Source of the DNA: Mesostigma viride
Lineage: Eukaryota; Streptophyta; Mesostigmatophyceae; Mesostigmatales; Mesostigmataceae
Assembly: GCA_009746045.1 (NCBI GenBank)
Contig: RPFO01000104.1
Coordinates: forward strand, 5,323,395 to 5,387,394
Direction: 5' to 3'
Length of the DNA: 64,000 nt
The position numbers and the translations under genes are program-made. Below the pieces are notes generated by a model. That model saw only the letters and a program-made list of their open reading frames with translations. It was not told where the DNA came from and did not search any database. Position 1 is the stretch's first letter, and every line of letters starts with the position of its first letter. Shown here one piece after another: positions 51,601 through 60,453 of this stretch.

Positions 51601-54600
51601 CGCTAGCACAGGTGGCCCAGGATCCCACTATAGCCTCCTTAGACGCAGCAGCAGATAAGGTTATATCCTATGCCAGGTTAGCCCAACAGCTACACAAGGC
51701 AATGGGGCATGAGGCAGTGGCAGAAAGGCTGGCTAATAAAATTGATGGCCGTGACCTGGAACAGATGTGCAGGCATGTCAGGAAGCACTGTGAAGCGTGC
51801 CAACTGCATGCACCTAAACCCAAGAGATGGCATGTGGCCACCCCACCACTGGCTAGAGGAAAGCTAGTAGGGGATGTGATACACCTGGTGAAGGACACGG
51901 TGTATTACTTGGTCATAAAAGATGCCTGGTCTAGGTTTGTGGTGATAGAACCTTTGCCAGGCATGGCCAATGAACAACTGCACAGAGCCCTGCTGATTGC
52001 ACTAGCACGGTATCATCCTCAGGAAAAATTAATGCTGGATCAGCAGTTCACGTGGATACAAGATTATCCTGATCTGCCCAAGATAGACATTGCTGGGGCT
52101 CAAGATCATGAACGCCAGGGGATGATTGAACGTACCATGCGTGCTATCAGGGACCTCATAAAGAAAAATGAGTCCAGGACAGCAGAGTCTGGGAGCTATG
52201 CTGATAGGACAGCGTGGGCAGCTGAAGTGTGCAGAACTCTGAACACCAAGCCCCTCATGTCTTCTCCTTTTGGTGAAATCACACCAATTGGCCTGCAATC
52301 AGGTAGCTACTCTCAGGAGGTACTAGACCACTACAACACGCAGAGGCAACACTTGGCCAAGTTGCTGGCAAAAAAGGATAAGAGTAATGCCAGGCCTGTG
52401 TTTGAAGTGGGGGATCAGGTACTCTACTATAGGGAAGGGGAAGGGAACAAAGCCCACTCTGGTAGATGGCATGGTCCAGCTGAAATCATCAGGTTCTCAG
52501 AAACAGGGGACACGGTGACTATTCAGCATCACAGAGAGCGAATGGTTGGCAAGCATAGACTGAAGCTTTATTACCCTCCTTTGGCAGACGTGTCAGGGGT
52601 AGAATTCTTGGACATGGATTCAGAGCCTCAGTCTGGTGGGTTGGTCTCACCCAGTGAATTGGCTAGGGACATAGCTGATGCAAGCAACACAACCATAGAC
52701 GCTCCTGTGTTCCTCAGTGGTGCAGCCCCACCACAGCCCACTGGTCCAACTGGGCAGGAGGAACGTGCACTGGATGAGCAGCAGGTCGCTCCTCCCTCAT
52801 CTCAGGAACAGCCACACGAAGCAGCAGATCCTGTTGTCCCCAGGAATAAATTTGCTGAGGCTCTAAAAGCTCTACATAGAGCACACACTGCCAAGGCACA
52901 AATGGCAGCAGGTGCAGCACAAGTCAATGCTGTGGGTGAATCTAACCAGGATCCCAGTATTCTGGCAGTAGACACACAGGCACAGGTGAGCATCATCAGT
53001 GCACAAGCTGTATCTGGCCTAAGTCTGCAACGCTCGCCCTGGGCTAGAGTGTCAGATTTTTCAGGCAAAACAAAAATGGCAGTCAAAGGCCAAGTGCTAA
53101 TTCCCATTCTGGGTGTGCCCACTCCCTTCCAGGTAGTAGAGGGCTACAAGGGGAATGCACTGCTGGGGGAACCATTTGTCTCATACCCTGGAGTTGTCAT
53201 CTCAGCTGGGAGGTTGAGCGTGACTGGGGTGGGGCAGGTCACCCTGGACCATTTCAAAATTCCTTTAACACAGATCAGTGATGGCCTGGAAGCAGCCATC
53301 AATGCTGTCAACATAAAATACCTCCCAGGTCAGGAACCCTGTGTTGATTCCCTCATTCATTCTCAGAAGCTACACCCCTCTGCGTTTGGGCTTGGTAGAT
53401 GGGACATTGCGTCCATGTCTCCCTTGTCCTATGATGATGTGGTCAAAGACTGTCAAACGCAGATTGGTTTTCTGAAATGGATGGAAGCCTTTAACAGGGC
53501 TAGAGAGGAATGGGTTTGTCCTGATCCACGTAGTAAGTCCCAGGTACCACCTGTAACACCGATTGAGGCACTGCCACAAGGGGCCAGAAAGCTCAGACTG
53601 AAGTTTGTCTGCAAGCATAAACCCCAGGCAGATGGGACACCTCCCATTTTTCATGCCAGACCTTGTGTCACGGAGTTCAGGGGCTCCACTGAGCTAACAG
53701 AGGCTGAACTGTATACCCCTGGTATTCAGCAGACGTCTCTTAAGGTCCTGTTGGCCACTTTCCTTCACCATCTGAATGCTGGTAAGGACTACGTGTGTAA
53801 AGCCACTGACATTAAGCGTGCCTTCCTTAAAGGCAACCCTGACATAGCCCAAAAGGTGTGGAGGGGTCAAGTCTATGTGGTCAACACTCCCAAAGTCTGG
53901 TCTGGGGACATCAAGGAACCTCATCTAAGGCCTAACTTGGGGGTAGAAGGGCTTCAGTCAGCACCTAAAATTTTTAGGCTGTCTGCCCAAGAGGTCTTCC
54001 TGAAGCTGGGGGCCCAGTATGATGATATTGACCCTTGTTTCTTCACCATCCCTCATCCTGCTGGTTTGATGATGTTTGTGTGGCATGGGGATGATCAGCT
54101 CATTACTGGTCCCAGGGCAGCTGTGGAGGATTTCATTGCTCAAGTGTCTGCTAGCTTTGAATTAGGCAAGCAGCTGGAGCTGGGGAAAGATCCTGTCAAG
54201 TTCTGTGGCATCATTCTGAACCTGTTTAAGGAGCAGAAGGAGTGGGTGTGTTCTCTCAAAGCCTCCCCTGAGTATGTCATGTCTTGCAAAGATGTTCTTC
54301 CCTCTGACATCACTCCTGATCTCTGTCCCACTATTAGGGGTAAGCTAGGTTGGCTGTGTGCCACTTGTGCTCCTCACCTGGCGGTGGTCAGCAGAGTGGA
54401 TGATGATGTCCTCATGGAGGTAGGGTCTAGGGCTATTAAACAGGTGTTGCATGATGGCCCTCCCCTTATTCTTCATGCTCTGGATCTGTTCCAACCCATC
54501 CACATCACATGCATGATGGACAGTTCCATGGAGTCACGGGTAGTCACTAAGGTACAAGCCAGAGAGGCAGGTCTCTTTATGTTGTCTAACCCCACTGGCA

Positions 54601-54998
54601 AGCAATCTTTGGTTTCCTGGTTCAGCAGACTCCACAAGCGCAAGGCAGTCAGCAGCAATGTAGCAGAATGCCGTGCTGTGGTATCAGCTGTGTTGCATGC
54701 CAGGTATTTGAACCATCTGCTGGTGTGGTTGCAGCATCAGGCTGGTAGTTATGCTGGTGTCAAATCCCATCTGCTGACTGACAGTCAATCCCTTCTCTCT
54801 TTCCTGGACAACCCCTTGGCTGTGCACACCGATTTGGACTGGATTGTCCTCAAGCAGGAGTGTACCTATCTGGAGTCCAAGACTCACATCCGAGACCCTG
54901 ACAATGCAGCAGATGCACTCACAAAAGTGCCACAGGCTGCAGGGCCTCAGTACAGAGTCCTATACACGCTGATGAACCCATATAACGGCAGAGGGTGA
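48699..54998 (+). CDS. Family B Gag-Pol polyprotein, 2099 residues, intact
   Basis: ATG 48699 is 31 bp after the 5' LTR. Residues 1-115 are acidic and disordered. About 115-400 is a highly charged helical or coiled-coil region (KEKREELLRREAERIRQEAQ), and 547-590 is polyglutamine. About 600-800 is a Gag core (RITFPGLAEGYVQEDALEFL). A zinc knuckle CX2CX4HX4C starts near 869, with a second Cys/His cluster after it. The integrase zinc region is near 990-1035, and the core has D1059, D1114 and E1144 (x29). A C-terminal module GRWHGPAEIIRF...HRLKLYYPP resembles the GPY/F module of Ty3/gypsy integrases. The retropepsin-like part has D1425-T-Q followed by VSII and, near 1486, NALLGEPF. RT has D1704 (DIKRAF) and HGDD with Asp 1798. 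RNase H spans about 1935-2085, ending NAADALTK. No stop or frameshift occurs between gag and pol. Confidence 0.88.
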   Translation: MSNVSNTDYSSESSLSPSSEDLDYRAAVRGRQGRDDHAGSDAGSGRSSSDEDQRFLDQLAARPPLYNVWRPNAPPAEGQPTAPELVTGPGRVVPVLGDIPSDGYDEDEDLVDLELPEDKEKREELLRREAERIRQEAQLRRELEQQRELEAQREAQLRAETEMDRTARVLAERQQERDRVARAGLRAGPTGAREAPPYVLRKKNELYTFAHRRTARSFRRMAGDVLQETDSSVEMQPGARGEELVLMDPAMVEAERLAKIEYARHCQRKAKRAMVRSMAENSLARERAAREAQHREMKRLRAKAHDAAEKTRRHQARLDAALKRSEATLATMVGPARREQEARLARKSRRNARALDRRMRKEERALRRYQEAARTWALQGEFGDAIRFERGLAPHEPLPEEAVLDFMRTPQPARAQRGTALLNARERVRAGADTPYPPPPTPTHTMQTDTDLELDRIAALLHQELDAAEANPTKRARAAEAVEHLLKAAKRVRQGKWQEGCGPSSTPQRSHPEEDGDEGKDGGAPGGGAPASTGGMAGGSNAGAATQQQQQPQHQQQQQQQQQRQHQQQQPQQQQQQQQQPHPQATVAVPQRPRFDASRREDRITFPGLAEGYVQEDALEFLFKIEHSWSHDNIRDWFPALRVSNTIHQSAPSIKQMVQMYERRASTPGAEEVQIFTEFIADLKGLLTKGEHLQALKGFTWLASYKVNKSDYVRDNKQFVLYIDRDEELKKLNSKYLIHQWLTKAELDKNTNAVLLAGLKDKWDDFRGAMLFIQQSLEPFSTVKEPKVNKVQGGGGQDGAGPSRKKLIKEVVAQVKAVFKGPQQGKKAGGSSKQQGKSDKGGKGNPGSKAGSSQGPSQKGKPHDSTLYCTRCSCKGHERDDCWKGKPELGSDVDVCPGCWEPRHPLPAGGRCNKPRKGASTGRPNKQASTQDDCKSPVPWFLNGRVPSICSVLPDSEEVDWDLAYDMTLAQVAQDPTIASLDAAADKVISYARLAQQLHKAMGHEAVAERLANKIDGRDLEQMCRHVRKHCEACQLHAPKPKRWHVATPPLARGKLVGDVIHLVKDTVYYLVIKDAWSRFVVIEPLPGMANEQLHRALLIALARYHPQEKLMLDQQFTWIQDYPDLPKIDIAGAQDHERQGMIERTMRAIRDLIKKNESRTAESGSYADRTAWAAEVCRTLNTKPLMSSPFGEITPIGLQSGSYSQEVLDHYNTQRQHLAKLLAKKDKSNARPVFEVGDQVLYYREGEGNKAHSGRWHGPAEIIRFSETGDTVTIQHHRERMVGKHRLKLYYPPLADVSGVEFLDMDSEPQSGGLVSPSELARDIADASNTTIDAPVFLSGAAPPQPTGPTGQEERALDEQQVAPPSSQEQPHEAADPVVPRNKFAEALKALHRAHTAKAQMAAGAAQVNAVGESNQDPSILAVDTQAQVSIISAQAVSGLSLQRSPWARVSDFSGKTKMAVKGQVLIPILGVPTPFQVVEGYKGNALLGEPFVSYPGVVISAGRLSVTGVGQVTLDHFKIPLTQISDGLEAAINAVNIKYLPGQEPCVDSLIHSQKLHPSAFGLGRWDIASMSPLSYDDVVKDCQTQIGFLKWMEAFNRAREEWVCPDPRSKSQVPPVTPIEALPQGARKLRLKFVCKHKPQADGTPPIFHARPCVTEFRGSTELTEAELYTPGIQQTSLKVLLATFLHHLNAGKDYVCKATDIKRAFLKGNPDIAQKVWRGQVYVVNTPKVWSGDIKEPHLRPNLGVEGLQSAPKIFRLSAQEVFLKLGAQYDDIDPCFFTIPHPAGLMMFVWHGDDQLITGPRAAVEDFIAQVSASFELGKQLELGKDPVKFCGIILNLFKEQKEWVCSLKASPEYVMSCKDVLPSDITPDLCPTIRGKLGWLCATCAPHLAVVSRVDDDVLMEVGSRAIKQVLHDGPPLILHALDLFQPIHITCMMDSSMESRVVTKVQAREAGLFMLSNPTGKQSLVSWFSRLHKRKAVSSNVAECRAVVSAVLHARYLNHLLVWLQHQAGSYAGVKSHLLTDSQSLLSFLDNPLAVHTDLDWIVLKQECTYLESKTHIRDPDNAADALTKVPQAAGPQYRVLYTLMNPYNGRG

Positions 54999-55373
54999 AG
55001 TGCCTCAGCCTAGGGATCTTAGCACCAGATAGGAGGGTGGTCATGGGGTGGCAGGGTCTGAAGTGTCCCACCCGTAAGACTCTCTTTGCGTCATTAAAGA
55101 TTGAGGTCAGAAGGGTCCTCCTTTATTGATGGCTTGTTCTTTGTCAATAAAACGTGTGGTCATATTTTTCTGACAATGGTTTTCCTAACACAGGCACCCA
55201 ACCAGTGGGGATGTTGTATCCAACACGGAGGAGCTATGGGCGCTTTTATAAATGCATCTCTTTCAGTGTCCTGGTTGTCCCTGTGGGGAACCTTGCTTAT
55301 CAGTAGTGGTTGGCATATGAGTGGGTTGTGGGAAGAGTCTTCCCCTCACTCCCCAAAGAAAAGTAATAATGGG
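54999..55373 (+). other. Family B 3' untranslated region and polypurine tract
   Basis: 375 bp without a conserved ORF. A purine-rich AAAGAAAAGTAATAATGGG ends at 55373, directly before the 3' LTR. Confidence 0.65.
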
Positions 55374-55894
55374 AGTTATTCTAGGGCTTCAGGCCTAGAC
55401 TATCAGTACACGTGGCGTTGTCCCCGTCTCCCAAGTGGGATACGGACATGGACGGTAGTGTAGTACACTGGACATATCTCTACTAGGATTTAGATCCGCA
55501 CGTGCCATGATGGGCACGTGGGTGCTAGATATTAGCACTGAGATATGTAGTGCACACGCACGTGGGTATTCACGTGGTAGGGTTTATGAGCTGTGATGCA
55601 GACCACAAGGTGGCTGCAGTGCTAGTCCTGTACGGAGGTCCTAGGGGAGGTCCAGGATCGTCCACGTAGTGCTGTTAGGCAGTCGTTGCCTGCGGGCATC
55701 GTATCAGTCCTAGCTGGAGTAGATCTAGCTGGACGGAGCCAGCACCTCATTGGTTAGCACTAGTACAGGATAGCTAGGTTACCCTAACCTACGTGCCCAT
55801 GCAATCCAGCTTGGCAAGCTTGCATGGGTTGATATTATGCCAGCCATTGCATAATCCAACACACGTTCGCATCCATTGCACGAGTGCCATAACT
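55374..55894 (+). repeat. Family B 3' LTR
   Basis: 521 bp and complete, AGTTATTCTAGG to GTGCCATAACT. It matches the split 5' LTR base for base as far as I can see. CACGTG cores are repeated, a possible bZIP/bHLH-type promoter feature. Confidence 0.92.
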
Positions 55895-57944
55895 CAGGTG
55901 GCATGGCAATCTGGGGCTGGACACTGCCTTAGAGGTAGACACTAATTCTCAGGTTTCCATCATTGGGACCAGAGCTGCAGCAGGGTACAGCATGACTGAA
56001 CCCAGCTATCAGTTTGTGTCTGACTTCAGTGGCGGGGTACACGTGAAGGTACTCAGTGGGTGAGGTATCTATTCCTATCCTTGGACAGGACACTGCATTT
56101 TGTGTCTTGGAGGGCTATCAGGGACCTGCTCTTCTGGGGCAGAATTTCCTATGCCAGGATGGGGTAGTGATCACGTCCTCTCTCCTGACTAAGGAAGGGG
56201 CTGGTCAGGTCCCACTGATTAATTTCAGGACCACTCACCTATCACGTGCAGTAACCAGGACGGTTAAGCGTGTGCAAGTGTGACAGGGGCAGGAGCCCTT
56301 GGTTGATGACCTCATACTGCCAGCTGCTAGTCATCCAAGCAGTTTGGGCATTGGTCCTCACTCACTTGCTGGACACAGCCCTATCAACTACCAAGGCCTG
56401 GTGAAGCTCATGTCCTCTCCCATTATGTGTCCCCAGGTCACACTGGGTCTGATTAAATCTGGGGAGGACTGGATCTCCAAGAAATGCGTGGAACCTGTCA
56501 ATGACCTGCCTCCTGCACGACGTCTACTCAAGCTCAAGTTTGTCATCAAGATGAAGGAGGTGCATGGACGGGGTCAAGGTACCACACGTCAGGCCAGTGC
56601 TGAATGAGTTCAAGGGTACTGGTGAGTGCACTGCTGAGGAGTTGTATACCCCTGGCATGCTGCATGACACTTGGAGGCTGCTGCTGTGTGTATTTCTAGG
56701 CCTTCTCAACAAGGGCTTGGACTATGGCTCAGTGGTGGTAGACTTCAAGAGGGCATTTCTGGAGGGGGATGCAGATGTGGCACAGGAAAAGTGGGAGGGC
56801 AAGACGCCTTTCTATGTCAGGGTGCCTGCTGTATGGAAAAGGGATATTCACACTGAGTTCCTTAAAATCCACAAGGGCCTGGAGGGCCTGAGGTCAAGTC
56901 CAATAATCTGGAGGGAGACTCTCAACCGTTTCCTGAAGGAGCATTGCAACTTGAAGGTCTCTCCTGTAGACCCCTGTCTGTTTCTGGGGCAATGGGAAGG
57001 CCTACCAGTGTATGCTTCGCTGCACGGGGATGACCTACATCTGATAGCTCCCACGTCGTGGCTTAAGGAGCTGATCTCCATCATTAAGTCCAAGTTTCCT
57101 CTGGGTAGGGAGCAATGGCAGGTGGAGAATGAGCCTCTCCTGTTTGTGGGCATGGAGGCCACACTGGTGAAGAAGGGGGGGGAGTGGCGTATGCTGCTGG
57201 TGGGGGGCAATGATTATCAAGAGACCCTCATTAGCATGCTTCCTCCAGTCATCACACAGGCACTGTGTCCCATGGTGAGGGGCATGGTTGCTTGGGTGGC
57301 AGGCATTTCCAGGCCAGACCTTATGGTCATAGCCAGGTTGCCTGATGACATGCTGATGGAGCTAGGGTCTGCCAAAGTGGCTGATCAGGTCAGGGCTTCA
57401 TGATTCTGGCATTCTGTTGTCTGCAGTGGATTTATCACAACCCATTTGCATGGAGCTGTATGTGGATAGCTCAATGGACAGCAGGCAGGTCTCCAAGGTC
57501 AGGGGCAGGGCTGCAGGGCTCTTTAAGTGCTCAGGCATGCAGGAAGGCCTGGGGAGTTTGGTGAGCTGGTTCAGTCGCCTGCACAAACGGGTGGCTGTCA
57601 GCAGTGATGTGGCAGAATGCAGGGCTATTTGTGAAGGCATTCACACCAGCCTTTATCTGAAGGAGTTGCTTCATCAGATGACTTCTAACACTCCTTGGCC
57701 ACTTCAGGTTACCACTCTTCTCAAAACAGACTCCATGGGGATGGTGCAGTTTGTGCACAGGCAGATGGCCAGAAGTAGGGACTTGGATTATCTCCTTCTT
57801 AAGGAATTGTCCTCCTTGGCTAATATTGAGCATATCCCTGGGGTTGACAATCCTGCTGATGCTTTGACCAAGCTAGTGCAGAAGGCAGCAGTGCAATACA
57901 AGGTTCTTCAGTCTCTGATGGACCCATCTCAGCAAGCTGTCTAA
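55895..57944 (+). pseudogene. Family A pol, PR-RT-RH part (A2 copy, frameshifted)
   Basis: Resumes the A2 pol after family B. It contains the retropepsin-like region (55905-56180), RT (56520-57160, HGDD at about 57026) and RNase H (57420-57900). Compared with A3 it has short insertions near 56044, 56565, 57402 and 57526, and a stop at about 56281 (TGTGACAGG for TGTGCCAGG). The stop of the last frame is 57942-57944. Confidence 0.85.
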
Positions 57945-58896
57945 GCTGGTGCATGGTTATAGGGCATTGGAAACAGCAGATTGTGTGGTAGTGTCAGCAT
58001 TGTGACTGGCATAATACCTGTATTTTAGTCTGTACTAAGGCTCATGGACCATGGTACACTCACTCTGATCATAATCAGGATACAGCCAGGTTTTGGCTGG
58101 GGTTCATGCTGTTGACTACACAAGGTTGACAGGTCCATTACAGACCATGTATTCTATTTTAAAAGACATGTATATTTGTACATACCTCTCACAATGGTCT
58201 GGGAACCTTTATTCTGGGGTTTATAGGGCGGGGTTCGATTCCCTGGTATTATGTTTCTACAAGCTGGCCTGCTCAGGTGTTTTACCTGTTCAGACTTCCC
58301 TAGTTCCCCAGGGCAGGATTTAATTGTTGCCTATGTGTTTCATTTTGTCATTTGTTTGCTGTGGCAATTTATCATCTGACAAGTAGACGGGCGCCATAAG
58401 ACGGGCGCCAATACTAACCTGTTGAGAGTATGACGGGGAAACTATTGTAATACGTCTTACTCTGTCAAGTGGTAATTTAATTGTCATGGTTTATTATGCT
58501 TACATTGAATATGTACTGGGTTTTATGGGATTAGTATCTGGGATTAATGTAACTCACCGCCAGAAGGTCATTGTACTGGAGGCTCTACCGAGGTGATGGG
58601 ATTAATTCCTGGAGAAGACCTCATAGAATTAACCTGTATGTATTTAATTTTGTATGTTTCTAATATCTGGTGGTACTCTGTAATGCCACTTCCATAGGTT
58701 TTTATCCATTTCTCATGGAATGGTTTTCCCTGTGGCAGATCTGTTTCTTTTCCAGTTCCTTAAAAGAAAGGGCTGGGGGAATGGCATTGGCCATTAAAGA
58801 CATCTGTTCAAGCTTCAAGCTGGAGTGAAGGACATTTCAAGCTACTTCAAGGGTCCCTGGCAGGGGATGTGATCCCTAAAGAAAAAAAGGGATTGG
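57945..58896 (+). other. A2 3' untranslated region and polypurine tract
   Basis: Colinear with 27865-28814. It ends AAAGAAAAAAAGGGATTGG before the right LTR. Confidence 0.7.
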
Positions 58897-59518
58897 AGTT
58901 AACGTAAAGGATTTACGTTAGGTGGATAGAGATTGTTACGCTCTTTCCAACGGCACCTTGAACGCCTCATTTGGTTACGGGACGTAAAAGTTATGACGTT
59001 TCCTAGGCTGTGCCGACAGTACCCGGCGCGCCACTGTGGGCGCGTACGGACACAGGATGTACAAGTGTCACTGTGATAGTCCGCAGGACGTTGACAGGAC
59101 TTGTACAGAGTTAGGACTTGATAGTCAATTGATAGGTAGGCGTGCTGTAGCGCGCCAGGACCTATGAGACAATTGATGCTGAGTAATGTACGGATAGGTC
59201 CACAGGACTAGCCGTATGGACAATTGATAGATCTGCGCGCCAAAGGCGTGCCAGAGTCTGTGTAATCAATTGATTGACAGTTCAGCTGTGACAGTGCAGC
59301 TGAATACTTGGACGCGTCCCTAGCAAGCTATATGTGTGACTTGGTCGCACCGGGACGCTAGCTCTTGCGTGCACGCTCTCTTGGCACAACGACCCTGTCG
59401 TCTGTGCTACGTGCAGTCTTGGACTTGACGTGACTTACGTCTGTGTTTGCTTATTATAATAAAGGCAACTTTCCTGCAAGAGCCATGGATTCCCTCGGTG
59501 GTAAACTCTCACACAACT
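58897..59518 (+). repeat. A2 right LTR
   Basis: 622 bp. It differs from the left LTR by a 6-bp insertion (AGTTAG, near 59108) and several substitutions, so A2 is older than the elements nested in it. Confidence 0.9.
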
Positions 59519-59523
59519 CACAT

Positions 59524-60442
59524 GCAATAGTGCCAAATCATATATTCCCAAATACTAGAGAGGGGGGGACATGCAGCCCCAATTTTTCAGGTCATTCTGA
59601 CAAGCGCAGCCCTACTTGATGGATATTCCTAGATTGCCACCTGTGACGAAGCTAAGGGAGGTTTTAGCTAGTATTTAACCACACTAACACCCCTTTATAC
59701 ATCTAAGCCTCATGAAAACTGGCCAAACCACATACTACCATTCTCTGCACATATGGTACCTCCTATTATGTTCAAGGTTTGACGCCATTCTGACAAGAAC
59801 TGCCCAAGTTACAACCATTCCAAGACGGCCACCCATGTAGACGCTACAAGGAAATTAGAGTAACCATTTAGCCACACTAGCACCTCCTTCTTCATCAAAG
59901 ACATCTGCAAACTGACCAAAGCACACATAATCAACTCTTGCACGCTGACGGCAACGCATGCTCAATGTGGGGGGTCATTGCGACAAGAACTGCTCAAGTT
60001 GATGGGTTTCCTATATGACCACATGACAAGGCGCTAAGAACAACTCAGTAAGTTAGTAACCCCACAGTGCCACTTAATATGCCATCCAACATGCACCAAA
60101 ACCATGCAGAGTATGTTTACAAAGTACAAAGGGGTGGCCACGCACCTCATATGTCTTCATCATCCCTCCAGCATGGCCAGCCTTGTAAATATGTGCACAG
60201 CCTTGACGATGGTAGCCCTAACATGCCTAAGCAGCATTTCCTATGTTTCTCCCAGGTTAGAGTGTAAGGTTGATGCCAACCAAGCTAATGAACACAACAA
60301 CACCTCCTAAACTGTCCTCCCCGGCGCATGGATGACAAACTGGGACTATGGAGGGCAAGGAACCAAGTAAGAACATGGTATATATAGCTTGCATGCAGTC
60401 ATGCATGTCAACCATGGTTGGCTCAGCACATTGTAGTCTTGT
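59524..60442 (+). repeat. Region with a degenerate 190-bp tandem repeat
   Basis: Units begin ATTCTGACAAG / ATTGCGACAAG at 59593, 59787 and 59977. Internal landmarks such as CACACTARCACC are shared. No gene is present, and the short open frames at 60067-60310 lack support. Confidence 0.6.
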
Positions 60443-60453
60443 CACATCATCAT

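Larger units (their letters stand above)
40319..55894 (+). mobile_element. LTR retrotransposon, family B (apparently intact; A3 inserted in its 5' LTR)
   Basis: The 5' LTR is 40319-40832 plus 48661-48667 (521 bp once A3 and its duplication are removed). The 3' LTR is 55374-55894 (521 bp), and the two look identical by eye. LTR ends are AGTTAT and ATAACT. The target duplication is CAGGT at 40314-40318 and 55895-55899. A single 2099-codon gag-pol ORF fills the interior. A purine-rich tract (AAAGAAAAGTAATAATGGG) precedes the 3' LTR. Identical LTRs and an open ORF indicate a young, possibly active element whose 5' LTR is now disrupted. Confidence 0.9.
33197..59518 (+). mobile_element. LTR retrotransposon, family A copy A2, host of a three-element nest
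   Basis: Left LTR 33197-33813, right LTR 58897-59518, with the 5-bp duplication CACAT at 33192-33196 and 59519-59523. It is interrupted by the gag-only element (36292-39124) and by family B (40319-55894), which itself carries A3. Removing these restores a continuous family A element of about 7.9 kb. Its LTR 3' part (CCATGGATTCCCTCGGTGG) differs from A1 and A3 (CCATGGCGGAATTC), which marks a subfamily. Gag and pol carry frameshifts. Confidence 0.9.

Noticed and set aside
33197-55894. Endogenous virus with envelope gene
   Set aside because: No envelope-like ORF with signal peptide and membrane anchor lies after pol in family A or B. Both go directly from RNase H to a 3' untranslated region and LTR.
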